Assembly (NCBI GenBank): GCA_047495785.1
Contig: JBLDXI010000025.1
Coordinates: 124,001-188,000 of the forward strand
Source: Lepidodermella squamata
Lineage: Eukaryota; Gastrotricha
Reading direction: 5' to 3'
DNA: 64,000 nt
Of this stretch, positions 34,601 to 47,068 are shown piece by piece. Position 1 is the stretch's first letter. Each line of letters starts with the position of its first letter. The position numbers and the translations under genes are program-made. The notes beneath the pieces were generated by a model that did not search any database, was not told the origin of the DNA, and was given only the letters and a program-made list of their open reading frames with translations.

Positions 34601-37449
34601 GATGACGTCGTTGAGACTTTAAAATCGAGAGATAGAAAATCAATAATTTCGGACTCTCCATGCATACCTGGCGGTAACTGAGCTTGGCTATTCGAAACGA
34701 CTGTGACAGCTAAAATTAAAGCGATTTTTTCAGCCATTCCATCCAGCATTCCCCTAATGTAATGTCTACTTTTTGCAAAGAGAGCGTGGGAAATTAAAAT
34801 GTCGTTATAGGTCGTCATAGGTCGTAAAACATCGCGAGGAAAAAGTGTTACGAATTTGGACTATACTTGTTATACTAAACGTCTCAGGCGGATGAAGAGA
34901 TAAGAGCTTAATTTGGCGCGTGTAGAATGCAAATGTGCATTTCCGCCTTGATGCTTGAGTGGCGGCGTCTTCATACGTATCCATAGCTCAGCTGAGAGGA
35001 CGGGGAAACTCAATAATGCTATTAGAAGCTATGACTAATGCTAATACTACAACGTCAAATCGATCGCAAATGTGCCGCGAATCACGCATCACGCGGTCGA
35101 AATTAGTAGTGCTAATTATAAATTTATGACGGCCGTTCTCCCGAGCTAACTGACTTGCAAAACCGCCGGCTACCTCGGTGAAATGAAACCACTCGAAAAA
35201 ACATGGAGATAACAACCCCAAGTCAAATATTGACACGCAAGCATATCGACACGCGAAAAAATCGACTTTACCCACCTGAGGCCAGTTCCGTCGCATTATT
35301 GGCTTGCCGTGATTTTTCAGCGGAGCTCGCCGCACTTGCATTGAACCGAACCGATGACGCTGTTGAAACGCGGTTCGATTTTGATCTCGCAAACACTGGC
35401 ATGACTGAAATAACTCTCGGGATAGCTGTAGTCTTTCTTGGTTCAGTCATCGCAAAAGACTCGTTGCCTGGATGGTGGTCGAAAGTTGAAGAAGAAGTAG
35501 TGGAAACATCCTCCAGCGGTGAGACAGGTCGGTTGATAGGCAGCCCGGTCGAAGGCCACTTCTTTCGAGCCGACATCCGCCTTGGCTGTGCAGTGGTTAC
35601 TTCAAAGAAAAGGAGGCCATCTTCGTAGCTTGATGTTACAAACGTCTTTTTCGGTTTCCTTGACCTTGCAGTCAGTTCGTAAAAGAACAACTCCTCAGCG
35701 GAAGCGGAGGAGACGCCGAAAATCGCAACAGGGCCTCTCGTTGTCGTCAAAGCTTCATTTCGTGTTGTGAAAATTGGAACCGTTGGTTGGATCGTTGTCT
35801 CAGCTGTCTCAGTCTGTGGAGTGGTCACAATCGATAGAGGCTCTTCAGTCGTCAGGATGTTGTTCGAAAAAGTTGAGAACACTGATTGAACTGGTGAGGG
35901 TGATGACATTGTTGCAGGTGTCACGTCGTCGTTACGCTTACCTGGCCGCGGCTCAGGTTCCACTGTCGTAATTTGTGCAGTTTCTTCGAAACGCGATGTT
36001 GTAGCTTCGACTGGTTGTAATGTCTGTGTGATAGTGGTACTAGGTAGCAATGTTGTCTGCGACAAGGATTCAGTTGTGTCCCTGAAGTAAGATCTCGCGC
36101 CAGACGACATTGATTGAAGAGGAATCGGCGTGATCGAAGTTGTAGCCAGCGTTTGGGTGGATGTAGAAATTTTTCTAGAAAACAAGGTTTCAGGTTAATC
36201 ATCTCAGTCTCTAGTTGGTTTGAAATTTTATATGGTAGTAACACTGCACTCAGGCAGACTCACCTAGATTTTTGAGTGCTAGTCTCCATGCTGATCTTAG
36301 AAAATTTCACAGGCTTTTGATTCTGAGCTGTAGTTTGAGCGAGCGAGGTTGAAGCGACCGTTGGCCACATCGGCTCCCAAGATGACGCTACTGTAGTAGG
36401 CACTGTTGTTGTCACTGGTCGACTAGTCAGCATCGGAGTTGTGACTTTCGGTCTCGGGCGACCGAGCCTTGAAGTCGTTAACAACATAACTAGGCTACTG
36501 TTGTGGATATTGAGCCGGCCAAATGAAAGCCTCGCTGATTTCGGCAACTTTGGCTTCCCGCTCGGCGCCAATCTCAACTGAGCAGTGGTCGCCGCTGGGC
36601 TTGAAGCCATGATTCTGGTAGTTGCCACTGTGGTTGAAGCATTGAAGCGTGGCGGCTGTGATGTCGTAGTCAATATGACAGGTTTTTCAGTTGTTGTCAA
36701 CCGACGGTCGTTGGACCGGCCCATGACAGGCCTGGGCCGAGTCAACTCGATCGCACTGCGCAGCCATGCTGTCGAGGCGGTTTTAGGCACCAGGTCGCCG
36801 AGAGTCGAGCTGGCGATGGGGGTGGACGACTTCCGCCGGATGGGCCGTTTCGGGGTCGACGGTTCGATAACAATTTCGCCATTTTCTAAAAACGGGGAAA
36901 ACAAATCGATGATGATGAGTGTTGACACTGTAAATAAAAAGCTCGCGGCTGTCGTTCGCATTGTGAGGGACACGTCTAATAACAAAACGACTAAATAAAC
37001 ATGTTGACACCTTTCGTTCTGCAAATACTCGCAAGACGACTTAAAGAGCGGGGAGTACTAAGCCTACTATTGTTGGGAAGCAACAAAAAGCCACCTTCTC
37101 CTCCGCTTGAGTGTTAATCCACTTGAAAAAGGAACTTAAATAACGGAAATGACACTCAAGTTGCCAGAATTTCCGGCCGGATGTGACATGAGTGGGAATT
37201 ATGTGTGACAAAACTGAGCGAGTTTCGTGACACTGCGTAAAGTGGTGGAATTTTCTTACCGTCGTACGTGAAGTAATCAGCCGGCAGTCCTGAGCCGTAG
37301 TAGTCGAACGAGGGCGCAGCGGGCGACGGCGAAAACACGGAGATGGCCTGCAACTCGGCGATATCGTCGTCGATGATCAGCGTCGGCGCGGCTGAGCACG
37401 AAATAACTAGCAGTGATATTGCATAATGGTAAAAAACAGCGCCGGCCAT
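31623..37449 (-). CDS. SEA-domain, mucin-like single-pass membrane protein
   Basis: Eight minus-strand exons: 37449-37260, 36885-36264, 36174-35276, 33456-33332, 33276-32994, 32941-32851, 32792-32739, 32220-31623. They sum to exactly 954 codons. In order: signal peptide (MAGAVFYHYAISLLVISCSA), an acidic/Tyr-rich segment (FDYYGSGLPADYF), a long Thr/Ser/Pro-rich mucin-like region (about residues 80-570), a SEA domain (about 570-680) with GSIVC at the position of the autocleavage G|SVVV, and a TM helix (IVAIVFGIIGGIVVIGLLVVAWF). The cytoplasmic tail starts KRRNHERIKLTYRDDYLT and later has a nine-Ser acidic run and a Lys-rich patch (PAKKKTKKAKKSRKS). The joint 35276/33456 spans a 1.8-kb intron containing another gene; phases match, and the join supplies the first strand of the SEA fold. 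If that join is wrong, there are two genes: an upstream secreted mucin, and a SEA protein starting in 33456-33500. Likely an epithelial or cuticle surface protein (inference). Confidence 0.7.
33675..34749 (-). CDS. mucin-like type I membrane protein nested in an intron of the SEA-mucin gene
   Basis: Two exons, 34749-34668 and 34564-33675, joined through a 103-nt intron (donor gtatgc, acceptor ttaccag, phase 1), total 324 codons. ATG at 34749 or 34737 begins a signal peptide (MAEKIALILAVTVVSNSQA). The rest is a Thr/Ser/Pro-rich domain with long poly-Thr stretches and several N-x-S/T sites. A TM helix follows (FGLALASSCGAILLAMITFVVV), then a short basic tail with a membrane-proximal cluster RCAMRRCC that is a plausible palmitoylation site. 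It ends at a TAG stop (TDTRRL). There is no SEA domain. It sits on the same strand inside the 1.8-kb third intron of the larger mucin gene. It could be an independent gene with its own promoter or an alternative transcript; its own signal peptide and stop favour independence. Confidence 0.72.
34036..34095. repeat. Thr-codon microsatellite in the nested mucin gene
   Basis: Runs of ACN/ACT-type trinucleotides on the minus strand encode poly-Thr and poly-Ser. On the plus strand they create a spurious Val-rich open frame. Confidence 0.55.
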
Positions 37450-38660
37450 GGCGCCCGGGCTTCGATCGACGTCTTCGTTGTCTACTCGGTAATAAAACGA
37501 AAAGAACAGAAGCTATTAAGCTGATGAAAAGGTATGAAAATAGGTAGGGGAATTGCAGGCAATTAGCGCGTGGGGCACGTTGCTGCGGGCGATAAAAACG
37601 ATGAGCGAGACACAGACAGAGGCAGAGGCAGAAGCAGGAGAGAGGCGACGAGCGTAACACGTGGGACGGCAATTAACAGCGTTTTGTCGACGCTGCTGAA
37701 GGCTGAAAGCTGAATAATTGATAAAATAACCGTGCTGCCGACGACGACACCTTGCAGCAGGTGCGAGATACACGGAGGAGAGAAAACTAAACTCGCAGTC
37801 ACGTTGCGCGCGGCGTGTTGAAAAACCGAGCGCGCTCATGTTTTGCGAACGAACGAGGCGCGCAAACAAAGCGCGCAGGCTGGTCGCAGGCAGCACGTAT
37901 AGGCAGGCAGGCAGGCAGGCAGGCAGAATCATCGGCTGCGGCGGTTATTAGGCTCCATTTTCGCCATCATCATCGTCGTCGTCGTCGCCGCCATAGCCAT
38001 CATCACCTATACATACGAGTGACTCACTCGCGGGTTGTGTACAAGCCACTTGCGCGCGGCCGGCCGAAAAGGAAGTGAAAACAACGAACGCGCACGCCTC
38101 GAAACGCACGTGATCGGTGGTAGGTAGGTAGGTAGCAGCCGCGCTAATCCCGTAATATATTAAGGCGCCTTGCCCTACTGGCTGCTGCTGCTGCTGCTGC
38201 TCATGAAAAATGCAACACGCGCGGTCGCCACCTCGCGACCATCGTCGTCCTCATCATCGAGTAATTACACGGGATCATTAACTGAACGCCTTGGCTCGCA
38301 TTGCGACGAACGTACTGCTTGCTCATGGCGACAGCTTCCTAATTGCTGGTCGATGACGCTCACTAATTGAGCGGCCGCTTACTTAATAAAACAACAACAA
38401 CTTTCTTAGCAGCAGTTGCAGCAGCAGCGTCATTAACTCGGCGCTATCGTAACGCCGCATCGTCTATCAACAACTGCTTCTGGTGCTGCTGCCAAGTCGG
38501 CGGCGTTTTTTCCAAGCGCACGTTTCCCCTGCAACTTTGCTTGGCAATTATACATACGGTTCTGCGACGCACAAAATAACGCGCGCGAGTGCGATGGTGC
38601 CGCCACGCGCGCAGATAATCTCGCGCGCTCATCGCAACGAAAGCAAGTCACTGTATGGTA
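37450..38660. repeat. microsatellite- and CpG-rich zone upstream of the SEA-mucin gene
   Basis: Contains (GGCA)n at about 37900-37925, (GTC/CAT)n near 37960-38000, (GGTA)n at about 38117-38134, (CTG)n near 38180-38200 and several CG runs. It sits directly 5' of the mucin-like gene's start codon, as the 5.96-7.56 kb zone does for CaV2, so promoter/5' UTR is the simplest reading. Open frames here look compositional. Confidence 0.55.
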
Positions 38661-39562
38661 TACCTGTTGCTGCTATAATACCCAAATAACTGATGAATAA
38701 ACAAATAATAAATGAGTAAATAAACGAGAAAAACCAAAGTCTTTGTTTTTATTTCGCTTTTTTGGAAACAATAATTTTTACACAACGAACAGATTGCGCG
38801 GCGGTGTGTTTTTACAACAGTTGATGTACAAAGTTGATGATAACAGCTTGTAAATAGACCACCGCGATAATACATGATGATAATTTGTCATCGCAAGAAA
38901 CTCGGCTTGTATAATGTTATTTCTAATTAATTGCCACGTTGACTGCATCATTATTCCAATAAATAGAAGAGTAGAATTATTAGCAATAATGATGAATAAC
39001 GATGAAAAAATTTCAACGTCAGCAACTAATTTTTTCGCATCAGATTTCTCGTCAACTACTGTCATTGCACATTGTGATAAGTAGGTATATATTATCGGAA
39101 AAGCAGACATTTCTCTCTACCGTCTTCGTCGACTCTATGAGCACGTGTTTGCGGTTGTTGTTGTTGAAAAACTGAATTTTCAAAGTGAAACAATGAATGA
39201 ATGACATTCGAATAACAAGAAATATGCAAGAAGACCTTCCCATCTACTATAAGTAATACATCATGATATGAAATGGCGTATATCGTAGGTATGATGTTCA
39301 TTTATTTACACAACTGTAATACAAAAAAGTATAATGATCGCCCTGTGGCGGTGACGAACAACCGGCTTTGTTTCAGTGAGTCGCACCCGACTGCAATAAT
39401 AAATTATCAAATATTAGTAGTATCATCATTACTTTTCTGTTTTTTTTTCTTTGTGAATTATATAATATGGCTTTTTGCAATGAAAGAACAGCTGAGCATA
39501 GGTGATGATGTTGATGTTGATGTCGAGTCGAAACCGGCCAATTGTGAAGAGAGTCGAATCGA
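38661..39562. other. intergenic, AT-rich; 3' flank of EDEM3
   Basis: No supported gene. It contains the 3' UTR of the minus-strand EDEM3 gene. Confidence 0.45.
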
Positions 39563-42500
39563 TCAGTTGGTCGATTGCTGGTGGTGGCGGTGGTGGCACG
39601 CGTCCGACCAGTGGCGCTGCAACCGCTGAGTCTCGAGCGCCTTCGACTCGGGCTGCCGCCACAGCATCACCCGCAACGGCGACTCGATCGTCGAACTCGA
39701 ACTCGAGCTGTCGTCGTTCCAGTCGCGACTCGCCGCCGCCTCGTCCTCGTCCTCGTCGCCGCCGCCGACGAAGAAGCGAGACTCGTCGGCGTGGCTGCCG
39801 TCCGACGGCGCCTCGGACCGGTCCAGCAGCGCCAACAACTCTTCACCCTCTGCAACAAAATCAGTCAATTTTTCAGATAAAAATGTAGAATACAATTCAA
39901 ATTAGTATTAGAAGATACATGCGCAATACTTATACATGCGAGTTAACCCAATTTTCGTAAATTCAAACAAATGAAGAACCTTCAATTGTTCAATTGTATT
40001 CATTTTGGTGAATAAACTACAGATAAACTATAGGCAACTGAAATAGCCAGAGGCGGCGTTAGGCGGAGGCGACCGAGGCTCTGAGGCCAGAATTCTTTTT
40101 ATGGAAATGATCGACAGTAAACGATCACGAAATGGCGCATCACGCGAGCACAATCAATTTTTGAAGCAACAAAACTTAAACAAGTGGTATTTCAAGGGGT
40201 TCACTGTATCTAAGATACCTAAAATGGGGTAAAATGCGCGAGAAACTTCGAAGTTTTCTGCTCGCTACGCTCGCATGATTGATTTCCTCCAGAACATCGC
40301 ATGGAATTAGGTATAATTCATATTTTCTTTGCTGAGTTATAGCTGTTACATCAACTCCGAGCGACTATTGAAATATTGCAAGAAGTGAGCTTGCTTGGTC
40401 GCCTCGATACCTAACGCCGCCCCTGGAAATAGCACACTTGTATTAGGTATGATGTGTTACCTTTGTGGAAGAGGAAAGCGACCGGAATGTCGATGTCGTC
40501 GGCGACGTCGGCCGACAGCGCGAAGAAGGGCGTCGTCGTTTGGCTCGTGCCGCGCTCCGAGTCGACGACGAGCAGGGCGACTGCGCCCAGCGACTGCGCC
40601 GCCCGCGCCTTCTCGGCGAACGTGCAGCCGCCGCGGCGCGCGACGGCGACGGCGCCGGCGAGCGGCGGGCGTGACTCGTCGACGAACACGACGCAGCCGT
40701 CGTCCGAGTGCGTGCGCACCAGGTGCGCCGCCGTCGCGTCGTCGCTCGTCTCGAGGCGGCCGCCGAACTGCGCCGGGCCCGCGTGCCACGTCACGTTGCC
40801 GCAGAACGGCGCCGACACGACCCAGACCTGCACCGGGCGGTACTGCGCCGCCTGCTCGTGCTGCCCGGCCGAACACTGCCCGCCTGCAACACAAAAACAA
40901 CAAAATTAGTTAGTTACACTTATAGTCTACTCAATTTGATGATAGGTGATGACAATCAATCAACGATTTCATCACGCTGACCATGCCGAACTTCCGACTG
41001 CTACTTCGTAATACAAAGTTTACCGCACTTTTACGAGGCTTTCACGGCAAAACTTCGTAAAACTTCGTAAAACACGGCAAAGTTGGTATTCGTCAATTTT
41101 TTATTAGTTTTACCGCGGCAATAAAGACATTTAAAGTCGATCCTTTATTTGTTGAAAAATTCTATTCCTTAGTATATTTCAAAATTGTTAATTAAATGTT
41201 TGACCTTGATTTTTTGCGTTTAGTGCGGTAAAACGTTTACCGGTCCGTGTGTCACCACGTTCATCGCCTTTGCCGTGTTTTCGCATCCTATTTTTGCTCG
41301 GTTTGTTTCTCGCTCCTCAAATCTACCCACTTCAAGATGCATTTAACTGCATTTGTGTTTTTTGTTTTTCAATTCAATTTATCTAGCGTTAATATGGTTA
41401 TCGTGATTGCTGTCATCAATCGTGCCCGTCTTCCTCAGAAGCGGTCACTAATCGATGTGGCAAAGGTGGCCTCGCTGGTGGTCCTGTTGAAAAATGGATT
41501 AGAAAGCCGAGTATTTGAAGACAGACAAATTGGAGATGCTGTTCGCGTACTTCGCGTTTGCCTTAGCGAACCGCTGTTTCATTCGCCCGGGTGCGTTGAC
41601 CCAGATGACAACCCATGAACTGATGAGCCCCATCTATCACGATGATGACACCGTGCTTGACACCGTGTTGAAGGTAGGCGATCAAATGATGATAAATTTC
41701 AATGTAATAATTTTCTATACCGTGTTATAGATTCCAAAGCATCGTGCTACAACGACGCGCTTGTAAATTTCCCTAAGGAAGCCTACGCGGCCGTGAAGGT
41801 GTTTGCAGCAGCAGCCTCATCAAAGGTGCTGCTTCGGCCAAATGGCAAGCCAAAGGTGACATCGGGCAGACTAGCAAACATCTGCAAAGCGTCATTCCAC
41901 AAGGAGTTTGGGAAATCCTTCACCTTCACTGCGTTTCGGCAATACATGCAAACCGTCTTTGTCCAAACGTCCAAGTCCAAGGAGGAAGTGAAATGGTTCA
42001 ACCGGGTCATGGAACACTCGGACGCAGTCGGCGAGAAGCACTAGGTACCAGTTCGCTTTCGCTGCTCACTTCCACGCCTCAATGGGGAAGAAAGTTGAGC
42101 AGCAAATGCTGAGTAGGGAGGCGAACTGGCGCAACTTACCGCACAGCGATTCGAGTGATTCGGAACCGATTTCTTCCCCACCCTCTTATGGCGAGAAACG
42201 TGATGGAGGGGGCGCTCATGTCGACGACTCAGACATTCAGTTTGTCGATAATCGCGACGAAGCCGCCGATCACGGTAAAAACACGGTAAAAAAGGGCATA
42301 CAAGCATTTGTCTGAAAATGATCGCAACCAAACTCAAAACAACTCGGTTCTGTGCGGTAATTTTCTACAACTATAAAATCAAAGTGTTTTGCGAATTTCC
42401 CAACTAGTACTTATTCATTTTTTCATTTTTTAATCAATTTTTCAATTTTTTACCTAGTCGAATTTTTTAATCATATTCAGCAATCAGCGATGAGACATTT

Positions 42501-45500
42501 TTTATTGATTCTCTTCGGAACAAAATTTGAAAAACAAGTTTGGATTTCAAGTAAACATCGCCAGCAATCAAAGTAAACTGTCATCAAGAGACCCCAACAA
42601 GCGACCCTAAGAGCGCTCATTTGGGACCCATGGCCTCGCCCCATCCACCCAACGAATGAGACGTCTCAAAAATAACAAGGAATTTTCAATTTTCAAAGTA
42701 AAAAGTGCCGACGATTTTACGCCACCCAGCGCTTCTGTTAAGTAAAATTGAAAATTCAATTTCGAATGGCATGCGAATATGATTACAAAATTTGTAATTC
42801 CAAGTGAACATGCCACTGAATATGCAACATTCCAACTTGCTCCCGAGAATTCAGTCAACTGTTCAACTGTTGGATAAAAGGCCGCACAAGTAGTCATCAT
42901 ACCTGCATTTTGCTGCGCCTGCGCCTGCAGCAGGACCATGTCGCGCATGAAGGCGAGGCCGGCGGCGGACAGCTCGGTGGACTCGGCCGTCTCCGGGCGG
43001 TGCCACAGCTGCGCCCGCCCGTCCGCGTTCACGATGAGCACGAGGCCCATGCGCCGCACCAGCGCCACGTGCGCCGCGTCGTCCGGGTCGAAGTCGGCCG
43101 CCCGCATCAGCGGCTTCACGTTGTTCGGCATCGACGGCGTCGGCGGCGGCTCTCCATCCTCACCATCACTTCCTATAATCACAATAAATCGTCACAAAAT
43201 GATTGTTAAAATGTAACCCAAGTCATATGCTATCTCTGAAATGTTGCAGTCTTATCCTTTCTAGAACCACTCCGCGTTATACGGTAGATGAAAATCTCAA
43301 ATTTTGCTGTCCCAAATGTTGATGAATGAATGAATGAAATAAGTACCTGATGCTTTCGACGAGTCGTAGCGTGAGAAGGCCGGCGACAGGCCAGCCGTGG
43401 CGATGACGGAGCCGAGTGTCGGGTAGGCCTGGCGAGTTTGCTCGCGCAGCCGCGCCGCCCACAGCCGAATGTCGTCGTTGGCGAGGAGCGCATGGTTGGG
43501 GCACGTCGTCGAGTTGACTCGCGCGTACAACAGCTGCGTCTCGGCCGAGGCGGCCGGGGGCGACCACGCGGCGGCGATCGACGCCAGCCACGACGAGTCC
43601 AAGTCGTCTGATTCCGATTCCGATTCAGAATTGTGCTTCGAACTGCCGCCGCTTCTGCCACTACCTTCACTCCAGTTGTTGAGGTACAGCGGCAGCAAGT
43701 GGCCCTCGGTTGTGAACACATAGTCGTCGACGTCGAGCGGCAGCTGCGACGGCTCCGAGAACAGCAGGTACAGGTACTTGAACGTCTCGGCGAGCAGGTA
43801 CGAGTCCATCTGGTCCGACAGCGTCATCTTGTTGATGTCGTGGATGGCGGCGAAGCCGCACTGCACGCGGCACGTGGCGTTGAGCACGGCGAGCACCTCG
43901 CGGCCCACCTCCAGGTAGTGCGGGTCGCGCGTCGCCCGGTACAGGAAGTACGTCGACTCGATGAACTCGGGCCGGAGCGGATGGTGCGCCCAGTGCGTGC
44001 GGTAGTCCGTCAGCGTCACCGCCTCCGGCAGGAACCGGTACTTGCGCACCAGCGCCCACAGCATCTCGTGCGCGCGGATCGCCGACGGCAAATCGCCAAT
44101 CAGCGTCTGAAAACACGCGAGCGAAAATTAGTACGAAAAATCATATTTTTTGATTAAAAATGTTCCAACAATTAAATATCGATTGAATTTTGAATCGAAA
44201 GAATGAAAATTCCGTTTTCCTGAAAAATTGCGAGAGCAGTATAGACCATCTAAATTCAGCGTAATATTCTGTGCAAGACGTATCGTTCACTTTACAAATC
44301 TTGTCCCGAATTTTTAGAAATATTTTTTCAAGTCAACATTTTGCGCCAGCACGGCCGAATTTATTGTCCGAGCCAAAATAATCCAAATTTGAAAAAAACT
44401 AATCGGGACTCATGTGCATAGTTCATATCAGTTTCTGATTTTGCCGGAAGTATCTGGTAGTTTTTCAAATATTTTTCATTCGAATGAATTCTTAGATATG
44501 ACTGCGAAGGAGTTTTCGCATGCTCAAGGGTAACTCAGAAATTTGTCGAAAAATCAAGTGGTTTTTACCTGTAGTCCGGGCCAAAAGGCGGAGAGGGCGT
44601 CGACGACGTTGCGCGAGGACGAGTGGGGCGAGTGCATGGGCACGTCGACGAGGAAGCCCTCGCGCATCTGGTAGCGCATGATGGCCTCGTAGTGCTGGGC
44701 GAACCGCGCGTAGGCCTCGACGTCGCCCAGCAGGATGTAGGCCTTCATGAGGTACTCGTAGTACGAGTCCGAGCCGGCGCCGACGCCCGAGTCCGAGCGC
44801 ACCCACTCGCCGTTGTCGATGTTCATGATCGAGCCGACGAGGTTCGTGTAGCGGTTGCGCCGCTCGTGCAGCGTGAACGTCGCCCGCCGCGCCTTCTCCT
44901 CGTACACCGAGTTGCCCGTCAGCCGCGACAGCGCGCCCATTTCCAGCAGCACCGACCCAGCGCATGCCTTCAAACAAACGAAAGAGCAACAGTTAGAAAA
45001 AATTCCAAATTTTGTGCCATTTTTTCCACTGTTTTCGGAAAGCCAGGGTTTCGAAAAATATGAGCCGGGTAATGCAGTCGAAATTGAGGGCTACAGCAGC
45101 TATAGTTTACCTCGAATTGTGAATTTTCGAGTTTCAAAAATTCAAAACGCTAAAATCGGTCAATTTAGAGCTAGAAACTCAATTTACGATATTCGGAGAT
45201 GGAAAATCAGATTTCTGCCATCTCAAACTTGCCCTAGCTAAAGCAGCAGGTTTTCTGATTTTCCTGATACTTTCCTCAGTCGCCAACGAAATCTCAACCG
45301 CAGAGCTAAAAGCTTGTGAAACCTTGTACATTTGTACAAATCCTGTCTATTCGCACTTCAGCTGCTCGAGAATGCATAATTTTGTTTTCATAATTATTAC
45401 CGTGCAAGTTGTGCGTTCGGTCGGCACGCCAGCCAGGCCGTACTTGAGGTTGACGCGCGGGTGCGGCAGGCCAGTCGACGACGAGTAGGCGACGAGAAGG

Positions 45501-46525
45501 CGTTGGCCGAGGTCTTCGGCTTTGCGCAGCAACTCGCCCGAGTACCACGACAGCCCCAGGCCGCGTTCTCTCGCGTGATTCGCCAACGCGTGCGCCGACA
45601 ACAACCCACCCAACATGCGAATATTTGTCTCGAAAACAGACACAACAACCTGCAAAAAATATATAGAAGAATTTCGTATAATATTTAGGAGAAAATGTAG
45701 CGCAATTAACAAAAGAACTGAAATCGTACACGTCGTAACTTGGAATGTTTCCAGGAGAACCTTAACGAATTTATCAATAATCAAAAATGTAGTCGGAAAA
45801 ACTCGAAATTCCGAAAATTTATCGATGCAAAGAAATTGATGGGAAATTGAAAATATACCTTGCTCTAAAAATTCAAAAATAATTTTATAATTAATAATTC
45901 AATAATTCAATTTGAATTCTTCAGATTCAACATCTAAACTTTCAAAATTTCATGCTTTTGAATTCGAAATATAAAAAATTAAAAATCAAAATAATTTTAA
46001 AAATTCTACTCAAAACGTGGGCAAAAATAATCGAAAATAAAAATAGAAAAATCGAATAAAATGAATTTTTCGAATAAAATTTGTTGGACTTACATCAGTG
46101 TCGAAATGTACATCGGATATAACGAAACGAACAGCGGTTTCGAAGTCGCGCATCTTGCCCATGACGAAGAGCGTGTCGAGCGAGTCGACGAGCGTGAGCG
46201 AAAAGTTGCCGAGCGCATCGTCGATGTCGCCGCGAGACGGCGTTTTGCCGCGCACTCGGCCCGCACACGACAGCGGCATCAGCTCGTCGGCCGGGTGCGC
46301 GTGGTCCATGTACGACCGCCACGCATGGTCGAACATCTCGACGACGGCGTCCCTCGCCGCCAGCCGCTGTTCGCTGGACATGGCTGAGGCGACTTGAATC
46401 TTAGTGGACAACAACAACAACAGCACAACACTTGTGGATATCACAAACACGAACGATGAGACAACAAGAGATGACGCCGCCGAGTTGCTCGGCTGCTCGC
46501 CTTTCCGGCGACTCCTTATGAGCAT
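39563..46525 (-). CDS. EDEM3: ER degradation-enhancing alpha-mannosidase-like protein 3
   Basis: A GH47 mannosidase-like protein that trims glycans on misfolded glycoproteins for ER-associated degradation. Minus-strand exons 46525-46094, 45649-45401, 44967-44569, 44106-43347, 43172-42903, 40883-40461 and 39849-39563 sum to exactly 940 codons (939 aa; human EDEM3 is 932). An N-terminal signal or anchor helix (SSFVFVISTSVVLLLLLS) precedes the GH47 domain. GH47 motifs include SLDTLFVMGKM, FETNIRMLGGLLSAH, RPEFIESTYFLYRAT and the C-terminal FTTEGHLLPLY. A PA domain (about residues 700-845: GGCTFAEKARAAQSLGAVALL) sets it apart from EDEM1/2. The tail is acidic, Ser-rich, then His-rich. It ends HHQQSTN with no KDEL-like signal, unlike vertebrate EDEM3. 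Exons are strikingly GC-rich, introns AT-rich. Intron 40884-42902 contains a decayed recombinase-like element. Confidence 0.95.
41020..42360 (+). pseudogene. decayed tyrosine-recombinase-like mobile element in an EDEM3 intron
   Basis: Antisense to EDEM3. Three plus-strand frames read in succession look like one broken protein. The first is LIDVAKVASLVVLLKNGLE (about 41437-41500). After a frameshift comes RPGALTQMTTHELMSP (about 41580-41630), and after a further break NDALVNFPKEAYAAVKVF to TFTAFRQYMQTVF...VMEHSDAVGEKH (41746-42042). The order RPG-M, then FRQ, then MEHS resembles the Arg/His/Arg-His-Tyr layout of tyrosine recombinases as found in Crypton/DIRS-type elements. At the expected nucleophile position the codon is TAG. 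Motifs like GCGGTAAAA/TTTACCGC recur in both orientations at the margins (41020, 41221, 42351), perhaps terminal repeats. Family assignment is inference from motif spacing; boundaries approximate. Confidence 0.38.
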
Positions 46526-47068
46526 GGTTTATATTGCAGCAGTGACCTCGATTGGGAATCGATTGGGCAAGTTTGAGCCGGAATCGACGAATCGACGAAA
46601 GTACCGTTACACCTCCAGTTTCGACCAATTCCAATCACACAAAATTCTTCGTAAAAAAATGAATCCCTATAAATCGATAGAAATTAGTGGTATAATAAAA
46701 ACGTTGCCGGGTTCATTGGTTCAAGAGCAGCTCTATTTGATAGAGAATTTTCGGATATTGACGACGAGGGACAATAAATTCGACAAGGCCAGCCAGAAAA
46801 GGCGTCTATATATCACAGCATCGTTTTACACGGGGTTTTCCCTAAAATTGCGAAAATAAAATTTCTCAATCCCAAGTTAAAATCGCACCTCAGCTCCCAG
46901 ATTATCTTCGAAACGCCTTTTCTATGGTAGGCCTTGTCGAAATCAGTTGTATTTCTTCTGATTTATAATTCGTTATGTACTATTTTTCTATAATTATTAG
47001 TATTATTTTTTCTTTTTTTTTCTCATAGAAAAACAATGCATATATGATGTATATGGCGTATTGACATA
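46526..47068. other. intergenic between PMPCA and EDEM3
   Basis: 543 bp between the stop codon of the minus-strand peptidase gene and the start codon of EDEM3; would hold the PMPCA 3' UTR and EDEM3 promoter. No gene seen. Confidence 0.5.

Noticed and set aside
43633-44157. 174-codon plus-strand frame, Arg/Val/Leu-rich
   Set aside because: Antisense shadow of the GC-rich EDEM3 exon.
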